Shown: in pieces, positions 31,477 through 38,862 of the stretch
How positions within the stretch are numbered: the first letter of the stretch is position 1
How the letters are laid out: each line of letters begins with the position of its first letter
Source: a virus
DNA: 38,885 nucleotides
IMG/VR virus record: IMGVR_UViG_3300042691_026659
Coordinates: 1-38,885 of that record
Strand: one strand, 5' to 3'
Position numbers and translations under genes: made by a program
The notes under the pieces: model-generated
Seen by the model: only the letters and a program-made list of their open reading frames with translations
The model's database searches: none
What the model was told of the DNA's origin: nothing

Positions 31477-32015
31477 AACAAGCGCGCACCCTAGATGACC
31501 GCCGCATTGCCGCCTGCCTCAAGCAAGTTTCCAATGCAACCGAGTTGGCTATGTTCCTGCTCTCTGTCAAAGCCGGGTTGCGAGCGGCTGAGATCGCCGA
31601 CCTGGAATGGGACCGCATCGACTTCGAGGGCAACGTGTTGCTCCTCACCGCGACCAAAGGCGACAAGCCCAGATCGCTTCCGATCAATGCCCAGCTTCGT
31701 GACGTGCTGTTGGGGCTCTACGCTCACCGGGGAATGTCCGGCCGCGTCATCATCGGACCGTTCGGCCGTCCCCTCACCGCTAACAGCGTCGCGCAATGGT
31801 TTTGGAAGTTCTACACGCAACGCATGGGGTGGGAAGGGTTTAGCTCGCATTCCGGCCGGCGGACGTTCGTGACCAAGGCTGCGCGCGCCATCATTGAAGC
31901 GGGCGGCACGCTGAAAGACGTGCAGTCGATGGTAGGCCATGCCGACATGAAAACCACGTCCCGCTACATCGACACGAACGAAGATGCGCAAAAGCGCGTC
32001 GTCGATATGATCTAG
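31473..32015 (+). CDS. Minimal tyrosine recombinase (integrase catalytic domain only)
   Basis: The product has 180 aa. All catalytic residues of tyrosine recombinases are visible: Arg37 (GLRAAEI), Lys62 (ATKGDKPR), His126 and Arg129 (SHSGRRT), His156 (VGHADMK) and nucleophile Tyr165 (SRYID). It lacks the arm-binding and most of the core-binding (SAM-like) N-terminal domains, so it is half the size of lambda integrase. It could integrate the phage or resolve genome multimers like XerD. A partner excisionase-like protein is encoded at 20488-20793. Confidence 0.82.
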   Translation: MKQARTLDDRRIAACLKQVSNATELAMFLLSVKAGLRAAEIADLEWDRIDFEGNVLLLTATKGDKPRSLPINAQLRDVLLGLYAHRGMSGRVIIGPFGRPLTANSVAQWFWKFYTQRMGWEGFSSHSGRRTFVTKAARAIIEAGGTLKDVQSMVGHADMKTTSRYIDTNEDAQKRVVDMI

Positions 32016-32039
32016 ATCAAGCGCAAATTCTCCAAAAAA

Positions 32040-32067
32040 ATGCCCACGACACTGAAGTCATGGGCAT
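32040..32067 (-). terminator. Terminator of the leftward late operon
   Basis: ATGCCCACGAC/GTCATGGGCAT (11-bp stem, one mismatch; 32040-32067) has a T-run (TTTTTTT) after it on the leftward strand, directly after the last late gene. On the rightward strand no T-run follows, but it still faces the end of the recombinase gene, so it is where the two operons converge. Confidence 0.78.
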
Positions 32068-32086
32068 CTCTTGAGCGTGATGCGGC

Positions 32087-32551
32087 TCAGGCCCAGACGT
32101 TGCGCGGTGACGCGACTAAAGCCGGATCAAACGCCCTCACGGCATCATAGGGGCTCAGAGGGTCGTCAATGCGGTAGCCGGGCGGAATTGGACCGTCTAA
32201 CGCTATCCAGTTGGGTGGGCTTCCCGTCCTGTATCCCACGAGTTCCAGAATGCTAGTCTTGTCGAACAGGTCGTGCTCTGGGAGCCACCCGCCTTCAGGT
32301 GTTGGTTTGGTCAAGGTGACTTCGCTGCCGCCGTAGAAGCGCAGATTGAAGTGATGGCCGGGAACTAGCTGCTCTTCCCCGTCCACGATCTTCATGACCG
32401 CGATGCTTTCCTCTGGTCTGTGGGGATGGATGTTCACGTCTGCGATTGAGTTGAGACATCCCGTCTCAGGGTCCAGTTGGGCAATCTGGACCGCTTCGCA
32501 AAACGCCGCGAAAGCCTCAAAGGACGGAGCCCATGCTAGGACGTGGATCAT
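32087..32551 (-). CDS. Tail fibre-associated protein, unknown
   Basis: The product has 154 aa. N-terminal MIHVLAWAPSFEAFAAFCEA then acidic/beta segments (GHHFNLRFYGG, SILELVGYRTGSPPNWIALD). It follows a large tail fibre-like gene and overlaps its end by 4 bases. Likely a fibre assembly chaperone or small tail protein. No family recognised. Confidence 0.45.
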   Translation of the reverse strand: MIHVLAWAPSFEAFAAFCEAVQIAQLDPETGCLNSIADVNIHPHRPEESIAVMKIVDGEEQLVPGHHFNLRFYGGSEVTLTKPTPEGGWLPEHDLFDKTSILELVGYRTGSPPNWIALDGPIPPGYRIDDPLSPYDAVRAFDPALVASPRNVWA

Positions 32552-34482
32552 GGGGATACCCGCGTGATTTTCTGAATGTTGGCGTTGGCCTCGCGTCGGG
32601 GAAGGTATGCGACTTTGCGAATGTGACCCGTCCAGGTTAACGTTCCGCCACGAGACCCCACGTCAACACGCGTTGTAGATGATGGCATGGTCACTGCTGT
32701 ATCATCCGCATGGGATGAACCGTCAACCGACGAGTTGGCAGAGTTCGCTGTAAACGTCAGTGCGGCTCTGTGAACTTTCAAATCGGTGGCTGTCGTCAAC
32801 CCGTGGTTTTGACCGTATTGGGCGGTTCCCGTGTACATGGCGGCATACGTGTAATTACCGGCAACGGAGTTGTCTGAGTTGCTTTGGCTTATGTTTGTTG
32901 AGTTGTTAAAGTTGGTCGAGGCGTCGTCCAATCCGAAAATAATGGCAAGTTGGTCGGCTGAAACAGCGCTGCCATACTCGACAAATATGGTTGATGCTGT
33001 CGATAAAAACGGCATTGCCGATGCCGCCATTTGGACGTTATCCAACGCCCTTGTCACTGTTGCAGTGGTCGTGGGGATGTAGGAGGTCGGGAAGGAGCCT
33101 AGCTCCATTTGAGCGCCCCATATCAAGATGGTGTTCGTCGTCGTGCCAATGATATTCCCAAAATTATTGAACGTGTTGCCCGTCTTTGCGGGAGCAATGC
33201 CTATGCCGTGGTTCGAGGAAGTCTCGTTAACCGATCCGATAAGCACGCAACGATACCAACCATTTCCGACAGGTGTGCATGAGGTCGAAACAACAGTTCC
33301 AGACACTGTTCCGGTGTCTGTATCTCCGACCGTTCCATCTGACAAATCAAATACTGCCGAGATGTGTTCTTCGCTGGCGTTGCCAAATTTAATATAACCA
33401 AAGTTCGATGTTCCAGCCTTCATGTAACAAGATATGGCATAAGTTGAGCCACTCGATATTCCAGGCGCGCCCGACGTGTAAATACTGTTTGAGCCGGATG
33501 CCCCGCTGCCCGTTAGCGTCCATGCCGTCGTTGTTCCGTCTGGGGCTACAGCATTTTGGGCTTCGGTCGTTGTGTCGTTAGTCCACGATGTGCTGAAAGT
33601 CTGACTTTGCAAGACTATGTTCGTCCTAGCCTCTTCACACAGCAACCCGAGTGGCTCTCTTGTGCTTGGGTTATGGTCTATCGGGAGGGCGTAGACTGCG
33701 GCTGAGGTGGTTGCGACAAAAATATCTGGCGACGGGAGGTTTGAAACTTGCAGGTCTTTAACCTCATAAGCACTAGACCCTGACCCTAAGTATGACGCGG
33801 TATTATCCGCCGATGCCCCATATATAAAGACGGCTCCTGAAACTACATCTGCGTCGATAAAAACTTTATAAAACCCGTCAGCATCTGCCGCTGAAATTGA
33901 GGCGCCTTTATTATTGGCTTGTACGGTGCCAACGCTTCCAGCCCCAGAAAGATTGAAATATGCACCAGTACTTGAGGCGGCTGAGGCTAAGTGAACCCAA
34001 GTTCGCCCGATTGGCTTAATTTTGGCCTGAAACCGAACGCGCGTTGGGCCAGTAGTTACAGACTGAGATATGCTGCGGTTGTTGGTTGTGCTGTCCTCAA
34101 CGAGCGTACCCGTTCCCGTCACCGTGAATCGTGACTTGGTCCACGACGCATTCGAAACATCGTTGGACCACAGGCACCTATTATGCGGAGCAAACTCTAA
34201 CAACCCGCTGCGGTTCGTCACCATTTTTGTGCTTGGAGACGTATACGTAAAAATAGATGACGGCCCACGGAGGTTGCCGTTTCCGTCTGTGCGTCCAACC
34301 GTGTTGCGCAGGTCCGTCGGATCAGACGCTGATCTAATGAGGGCGCTAAAGTCCGTGAAATCCACGAACAACCCCTCACGCTCTTTCCCCGCAAGCTTCT
34401 GCGCACCTGTGGGGTTGCCGCCATGTCGGCGGGTTGTGATGGGGCCGGTTCGAACGCCTCTCCGGGCTCGTAAGCTGCTCAT
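32548..34482 (-). CDS. Tail fibre or spike with lectin-like beta domains
   Basis: The product has 644 aa. After a basic start it is Ser/Thr/Asn/Gly-rich and beta-type. Two carbohydrate-module-like repeats are suggested by similar phrases: CLWSNDVSNASWTKSRFTVT and LQSQTFSTSWTNDTTTEAQN, each with 'W-N/S-D ... W-T', plus LGLLCEEARTNIVLQ and a C-terminal concanavalin/LamG-like part (ATDLKVHRAALTFTANSANS). It probably binds host surface glycans. ATG 34482 lies 1 base beyond the upstream stop codon; longer in-frame starts would overlap the upstream gene. Confidence 0.6.
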   Translation of the reverse strand: MSSLRARRGVRTGPITTRRHGGNPTGAQKLAGKEREGLFVDFTDFSALIRSASDPTDLRNTVGRTDGNGNLRGPSSIFTYTSPSTKMVTNRSGLLEFAPHNRCLWSNDVSNASWTKSRFTVTGTGTLVEDSTTNNRSISQSVTTGPTRVRFQAKIKPIGRTWVHLASAASSTGAYFNLSGAGSVGTVQANNKGASISAADADGFYKVFIDADVVSGAVFIYGASADNTASYLGSGSSAYEVKDLQVSNLPSPDIFVATTSAAVYALPIDHNPSTREPLGLLCEEARTNIVLQSQTFSTSWTNDTTTEAQNAVAPDGTTTAWTLTGSGASGSNSIYTSGAPGISSGSTYAISCYMKAGTSNFGYIKFGNASEEHISAVFDLSDGTVGDTDTGTVSGTVVSTSCTPVGNGWYRCVLIGSVNETSSNHGIGIAPAKTGNTFNNFGNIIGTTTNTILIWGAQMELGSFPTSYIPTTTATVTRALDNVQMAASAMPFLSTASTIFVEYGSAVSADQLAIIFGLDDASTNFNNSTNISQSNSDNSVAGNYTYAAMYTGTAQYGQNHGLTTATDLKVHRAALTFTANSANSSVDGSSHADDTAVTMPSSTTRVDVGSRGGTLTWTGHIRKVAYLPRREANANIQKITRVSP

Positions 34483-34483
34483 G

Positions 34484-35092
34484 TTATGCCTCGCAAGAAA
34501 TGCCAAGACGGAGCTGGATGCCGGACGCCGTGTAAGTTCCGGTCCCCCTCGAAATCGCTGCAACATACATGTCATCAGAGGATGAGACGGGCTTCACATG
34601 CAGAGACAGGCCCGTGAGCGTCGCGAGCCGCGAGCCGCCGAGGTCAATGAAGTCAGAGGCGGAGATGCGGACCCATCCCAGAATGTTCCGCGCGTTGGCA
34701 TCGGTGATCGACGGGGCAGCGTTCTCAGTGCCTAACGAGACGTTGCTGTCGAGGAACACAAGATCGAGACCCGCGCCCTGGTCATCTTCGTCGAGGACCG
34801 TGATGCTGTTCAAAATACCAAAGCCATCGTTTTTCGAAAAGCAGGCCGTAACGATCTGACTATCAGCCAAAACGTCCCCGTCCGCATAGGCCGACGTGTC
34901 CAGAGACAGCGTCACCGTGGTGATCGTCGATTGCGTTGCGACCTTCAGCGCGCTGGCACCATCCACCGATGCCACGTTGACGCCCGTCGTGTCGGCAATG
35001 CCATGCAGCGCCAGAAATACGCTGGTGTTATCTTCGGCGCGCATGACGACTGTAGAGCCTGATGCGTCCTTTACTGAAATGTTATCGGCCAT
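34484..35092 (-). CDS. Virion surface protein, related start to 35257-35970
   Basis: The product has 202 aa. Its start (ADNISVKDASGSTVVMRAED) resembles that of the 237-aa protein two genes upstream (ADNVAVTAGSGTNIAADDIS). The remainder is beta-rich with ARNILGWVRISASDFIDLGG and DDMYVAAISRGTGTYTASG. Probably a tail or head surface protein. The shared start may be an assembly or attachment domain. Confidence 0.5.
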   Translation of the reverse strand: MADNISVKDASGSTVVMRAEDNTSVFLALHGIADTTGVNVASVDGASALKVATQSTITTVTLSLDTSAYADGDVLADSQIVTACFSKNDGFGILNSITVLDEDDQGAGLDLVFLDSNVSLGTENAAPSITDANARNILGWVRISASDFIDLGGSRLATLTGLSLHVKPVSSSDDMYVAAISRGTGTYTASGIQLRLGISCEA

Positions 35093-35107
35093 GTGCCCGT
35101 TCCCTCT

Positions 35108-35260
35108 TTAGAAGATGCCGCAGGTCAGGAGATGACCGCTGTTTTCTGCAAATGAGAAATCCCACTGCGTCCCGTCACCGCCGCCGCCCCCGCCGGGAGC
35201 CGCCACAAACAACGCCGCATGGGATACTGTGTTCATCACACGTAGATAGATCATGCTCAT
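35108..35260 (-). CDS. 50-residue glycine-rich protein
   Basis: A 50-aa product, start SMIYLRVMNTVSHAALFVAA, then a run of six glycines and GTQWDFSFAENSGHLL. ATG 35260 is ATGA-coupled to the upstream gene. A glycine-rich loop with adjacent aromatic residues suggests a surface element. Function unknown. Confidence 0.5.
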   Translation of the reverse strand: MSMIYLRVMNTVSHAALFVAAPGGGGGGDGTQWDFSFAENSGHLLTCGIF

Positions 35261-35970
35261 GTGAAGTTCCCAATGCCGATGGCCGACACGTTCGCGCCGG
35301 TTGTGATCTTCCAAGCCCCCGACACGCTCAACATGCCGAGAGGCACCATAAAGGGCACCAGATTGGAAACTGACGCCGCGCCGCCCGTAAAGATTGTGAT
35401 GCTGGTCGCGTTATCGAGGATGATCACGTTGCCCGGTGATGTGGTTGCGGGAACGATCAAGACGCCAGACAGATAATCTCCCGTCGCGCCGGTTGCGCCG
35501 AGTGTCTGTGCCGTCTGTGAGGCCGCAACGGTTTCATAATCGCCAACAAGTGCGTTCGTGAGGTGCGTGTTGGTCACGGCTCCGATGCTGTTGGTTCCCG
35601 CCGGCAGAGCCGCAACCACGTCGACCTGCATCTCCGATCCGGAAATAGCGTTATCGAGCAGCTGGACCGCCGTAAGAATGCCGCCCGTGTCGGCGTCAAT
35701 GGTGCCAAGCAGAACCTCGATCGCCGCAAGGTCCGTGACCATTGCCCCGGTATCGGTGTCGATCGTCCCGAGCAATGCCACCGCCGGGTCATCACTAGCC
35801 AGCGTCACCCGCTGCACACCCGTTCCAACTGCGCCCGCACCTGCTACAGCGTCAACAGCCGTACCGTCTGCGCCGAGTGAGAGCTTCACGCGCTGGTAGA
35901 ACACGCTCGAAATATCATCGGCGGCAATGTTGGTGCCCGACCCCGCCGTAACCGCTACATTGTCTGCCAT
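35257..35970 (-). CDS. Virion surface protein with internal repeats
   Basis: The product has 237 aa. It begins ADNVAVTAGSGTNIAADDIS and contains a repeat, VALLGTIDTDTGAMVTDLAA and EVLLGTIDADTGGILTAV, near 65-105, then VVAALPAGTNSIGAV, a pattern seen in phage tail/receptor-zone proteins. The C-terminal half is beta-rich. Located between the lysis genes and the tail fibre, it is probably an exposed structural protein. Confidence 0.55.
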   Translation of the reverse strand: MADNVAVTAGSGTNIAADDISSVFYQRVKLSLGADGTAVDAVAGAGAVGTGVQRVTLASDDPAVALLGTIDTDTGAMVTDLAAIEVLLGTIDADTGGILTAVQLLDNAISGSEMQVDVVAALPAGTNSIGAVTNTHLTNALVGDYETVAASQTAQTLGATGATGDYLSGVLIVPATTSPGNVIILDNATSITIFTGGAASVSNLVPFMVPLGMLSVSGAWKITTGANVSAIGIGNFT

Positions 35971-36000
35971 CGTTTTAACCTTTCATTCCCAGTTGAGAGG

Positions 36001-36032
36001 TGCCGCTCCGGAGGGGTGGCTCCGGAGCGGCA
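36001..36032 (-). terminator. Perfect 13-bp GC hairpin between lysis and surface genes
   Basis: TGCCGCTCCGGAG/CTCCGGAGCGGCA (36001-36013 with 36020-36032), loop 6, in the 102-base gap. It is not followed by a T-run, so it probably acts as an mRNA structure or partial attenuator. Confidence 0.5.
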
Positions 36033-36072
36033 GCGGCATGATTGCGAGAGGGAAAGACCGCATTTCAAACCG

Positions 36073-36381
36073 CTATTTCAAGGCCGCCCAATTCTCACCG
36101 CAGTAGGATTTCCCTGCTGCATTGTGACCGGCGACCCACTGCTTCTGCCCCGTCGTCAAATTAGAAGTTGGGGAACGAAACGGCTGGAACACCGAACACC
36201 CAAGGTCGATCGTCAGGGGTGCTGACTTTGGGTTTGGGCTGCACCCCGCTAGAGCGAGGCTTAGGATTGCTAGGCTTGGTAGGTGCCAGCTTAGGCTGGA
36301 CGGCGGCAAGTTGCGCCTCGGCGGCCTCTGCGGCTCGGCGGGCTTCCAATGCCTCTCTGGCCCTTGTCTCGGCTGTCGCAT
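36073..36381 (-). CDS. Outer-membrane spanin lipoprotein, Rz1-like, nested in Rz
   Basis: In a shifted frame inside the Rz-like gene there is a lipobox: SLAILSLALAGC, followed by SPNPKSAPLTIDLGC, then TTGQKQWVAGHNAAGKSYCG near the end. The Cys after LALAG would be acylated and carried to the outer membrane. ATG 36381 would give a 45-residue Arg-rich lead, unusually long. A TTG at 36309 gives a 22-residue signal peptide and may be the true start. It extends 88 bases past the Rz stop. Confidence 0.65.
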   Translation of the reverse strand: MRQPRQGPERHWKPAEPQRPPRRNLPPSSLSWHLPSLAILSLALAGCSPNPKSAPLTIDLGCSVFQPFRSPTSNLTTGQKQWVAGHNAAGKSYCGENWAALK

Positions 36382-36679
36382 AAGCGATGACCCTTTCTTG
36401 CTCGGCTTTCGCAACACGCTTCACACCTTCGCTTGCGCCCATCTGAAGCCCTAAGGCAAACGTGGTCATCGACACCAAGCCCACCGTCACCAGCGTCACC
36501 GGGTTCGCAAACATCACTGTCAGGCCCTTGAACGCGGCCCCAATCACTGACCCCACAACCGCAAGCACGGCTGACGCAGCACCGCCTAGCCATCCCAATC
36601 CCGGCAGCGGTATCCACCGCACCAGAGAAATCACTTTGAGCCCGCTCACCAGAGCGAGAAGAGCCTTGATCTTGCCCAT
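36161..36679 (-). CDS. Inner-membrane spanin or holin-spanin fusion, Rz-like
   Basis: The product has 172 aa. Two or three hydrophobic spans (about 31-55, 62-82) are followed by a coiled coil (GVKRVAKAEQERVIAYATAE; AREALEARRAAEAAEAQ) and a proline-rich C-terminus. This matches an i-spanin (membrane anchor plus periplasmic coil), but the extra spans are unusual and suggest a holin-like part. ATG 36679 overlaps the endolysin stop (TGATG). It carries the nested Rz1-like gene. Confidence 0.58.
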   Translation of the reverse strand: MGKIKALLALVSGLKVISLVRWIPLPGLGWLGGAASAVLAVVGSVIGAAFKGLTVMFANPVTLVTVGLVSMTTFALGLQMGASEGVKRVAKAEQERVIAYATAETRAREALEARRAAEAAEAQLAAVQPKLAPTKPSNPKPRSSGVQPKPKVSTPDDRPWVFGVPAVSFPNF

Positions 36680-37443
36680 CAGTCCCACTCCGTTCTGCGC
36701 TTGTCCTGAATGTGCCGCACCAACGCGACCGCCATGCCGCCGAGGGCGGCCACCATGCCGATTTTCGACCACTCGATGTTGAACCAAGAGGCCATTTGCT
36801 GTGCGCTGCCGACCGTGCCCGACGCATCTGACGTAAGGGACGGCAGCGACCCGACGAGGCCAAACACAAAGGTCCACGCCTGATACAGCCAGTCCGTCAC
36901 GTAAGACGTGACGACCAGCACCATCGCGGAGAACTGAGCCCACACCGATTTCGATTTGATGGCCGTTTTGACGATTGGTTTGGTCGGAGCCGGTTTCTCA
37001 CCGGCCTTGATTGGCCAGCGAATGCCGTTCGGCAGCGGATCGTTAGATTTCCACGTCTCGCGCTTGACCTTGTTCGAGGAGTTGCCGGCAATCACTGTGA
37101 ACGACCCATCGTCGTGCACTTCCTCGACAATCCCCACATGACCAAACGGGGCCTTGCCGCGCGCCTTGACGACGATCGCGCCCGGCTTCGGCTTATCGAG
37201 TTTCGTGCCGTAATTGAGGTAGGACCGCGCCATGAGGTTGTTCGCTTTGGGCGGGATCGCGTAATTGAAATCAGCAAGGCACGCGCCCGTGAACGCGGCG
37301 CACCATGCGACATCCTCGTCGACGATTTCGTCGTGCCCGACCTTGGCATACATCTCTAAAATCTTCGGGTTATTATCCCTGCCCCTGATCTCGGCTATTC
37401 CCACCGATGCTTTGGCGGCATCGAGCCACGGTGTCCCGGTCAT
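36679..37443 (-). CDS. Endolysin (CHAP-type amidase/peptidase) with C-terminal membrane region
   Basis: The product has 254 aa. The CHAP-type catalytic residues appear as Cys48 (AWCAAF), His102 (FGHVGIV) and Asn121 (IAGNSS), in the TIGR02594-like arrangement. It cleaves peptidoglycan peptide cross-links or the amide bond. Residues about 168-200 and 228-244 are hydrophobic and could span the membrane, which is not typical of a soluble endolysin. No separate holin gene is seen in the cassette. Confidence 0.78.
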   Translation of the reverse strand: MTGTPWLDAAKASVGIAEIRGRDNNPKILEMYAKVGHDEIVDEDVAWCAAFTGACLADFNYAIPPKANNLMARSYLNYGTKLDKPKPGAIVVKARGKAPFGHVGIVEEVHDDGSFTVIAGNSSNKVKRETWKSNDPLPNGIRWPIKAGEKPAPTKPIVKTAIKSKSVWAQFSAMVLVVTSYVTDWLYQAWTFVFGLVGSLPSLTSDASGTVGSAQQMASWFNIEWSKIGMVAALGGMAVALVRHIQDKRRTEWD

Positions 37444-37455
37444 GATGTCCCCCTG

Positions 37456-38568
37456 TTAAAGTTTGATGATGTAGGTGGTGAGGAATGCCGGCGGCAACTT
37501 ATCGACGGCGGTTCCCGACCCTGCGCTCCCCGTTGTGCCGCTCACCGTGTGCGTGTGTGCTCCGTTGGACGATGTCAGACCAACCGACGGAGAAACAGCA
37601 CTTGCGCCGATGGTGTAATCTTGATCCGAGCCGAGATTGACGCTTCGTCCTGGATAATTGGATGCAGAAATGGTTGAGGAAACCACGTCATTATTAAAGG
37701 AAAAGTGATCGTGCGATCCGTTACTTGATGTGGTTGCACTAAAGCTGTGCGTGTGGCTTGGAAGGTTGGCTTCTGCGAGCGTGACCGTATCCGCGCCACC
37801 CGTGGCACCGTTGGTCGTCTGGTCAATGGTAGCCGCTGCCAGTCGTCCGGCCGCGCTGTTGCCCATATCATCGAGGCCAAACAGCGCGCGACCACGAAGA
37901 TCAGGAAGGCCTAGCGTCTTGTTTGCGGCATAGTCGGCGGCAGCGCTGGCACCACGCCCAGACGACACCGGGCACACCGTGTCGCTATAGCTGTCCCATA
38001 AGAGCGCATACAGCGTGGACGTGTCGGCGTTGGCGCGTTCCGAGGCCCCCGATGATCCATTGCCGATGGTGCGACCGTTCGCTCGAACATATCCACTCGG
38101 AGCCGCTGTTCCGACATAGGCGCGGATAGTTCCCGCGGGTTCCACGACAGACGGAGCCCCTTCGACAATCCATGCATCCGCCGAATTATCGTAGGTGAAA
38201 GTATAGATCGCGCCGCCGAGCAGAACACCCGACGCGGGGGCCGTGCCAGAAACGTATTGGATTGACTTTGCGCCAAGGCTGTCAACGTTCAAGGTTGGAG
38301 CAACGCCGCTGGTTTCGTCCAAACGACAGCGCACATAAATGCCATCGGTCAATGCCGTAAAGGTTTGGTTTGTCGTCAACGTGTAGGCCGTGGACGATCC
38401 GGCCGTCACGAGGTTGCCCGACAGATCATCAAACCATTTCTTGACCGCGGCCATCATGGCGCGAGCCGAGTTATTCACCGACGCAGGGGATTGGCCTTCC
38501 TGCCAGTTGATCGTTGAATCGATGTCGTCGTTTGTGGCGGCGGTCGTTGACCACTTATATACTGACAT
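37456..38568 (-). CDS. Tail collar / short-fibre protein with HxH motifs
   Basis: The product has 370 aa. The N-terminal 60 residues carry INWQEGQSPASVNNSARAMM, typical of phage collar/fibre attachment. The C-terminal part is a collar domain: GTIRAYVGTAAPSGYVRANG, LGLPDLRGRALFGLDDMG, ANLPSHTHSFSA, SHDHFS and GAHTHTVSG. The HxH motifs resemble metal-binding sites in T4 short tail fibre-like trimers. Probably a host-contact fibre. Confidence 0.72.
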   Translation of the reverse strand: MSVYKWSTTAATNDDIDSTINWQEGQSPASVNNSARAMMAAVKKWFDDLSGNLVTAGSSTAYTLTTNQTFTALTDGIYVRCRLDETSGVAPTLNVDSLGAKSIQYVSGTAPASGVLLGGAIYTFTYDNSADAWIVEGAPSVVEPAGTIRAYVGTAAPSGYVRANGRTIGNGSSGASERANADTSTLYALLWDSYSDTVCPVSSGRGASAAADYAANKTLGLPDLRGRALFGLDDMGNSAAGRLAAATIDQTTNGATGGADTVTLAEANLPSHTHSFSATTSSNGSHDHFSFNNDVVSSTISASNYPGRSVNLGSDQDYTIGASAVSPSVGLTSSNGAHTHTVSGTTGSAGSGTAVDKLPPAFLTTYIIKL

Positions 38569-38862
38569 TTAGACCCCCAGCTTTTTCTTGGCCGGAGCCT
38601 GTTGGACGGGTGCGGTCGGAACGGGTCGCTGCATTCCGGCGATCTTGATCTGGTCAAGGATCGGCTGCGGAAGTGCGCCGAGCTGGTCAGCAAAGCTGGA
38701 GTTGGTCCAATCGATTTGACCGATCAGCCCCGGCAGATCGCCCATGCCCGTCAATTGCAGAAGCGGCCCCACCGGATCGGACATGCCCGGCCCTTGCTGT
38801 TTCATGTCTTTGTCAAACTGCGTGTCCGCCGGCATCTTTGCCTTGCCGCTACCTTTGCCCAT
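38569..38862 (-). CDS. Small virion protein crossing the contig junction region
   Basis: The product has 97 aa, Pro/Gln/Gly-rich, start GKGSGKAKMPADTQFDKDMK, end QQAPAKKKLGV. ATG 38862 overlaps the stop of the hydrolase gene (TAATG) across the circular join. An in-frame GTG at 38874 would overlap more. It links the ejection block to the tail collar gene. Function unknown. Confidence 0.5.
   Translation of the reverse strand: MGKGSGKAKMPADTQFDKDMKQQGPGMSDPVGPLLQLTGMGDLPGLIGQIDWTNSSFADQLGALPQPILDQIKIAGMQRPVPTAPVQQAPAKKKLGV

Noticed and set aside
32016-32086. Attachment site next to the recombinase
   Set aside because: The only clear structure is a terminator hairpin; no repeat or tRNA 3' end fragment was recognised.
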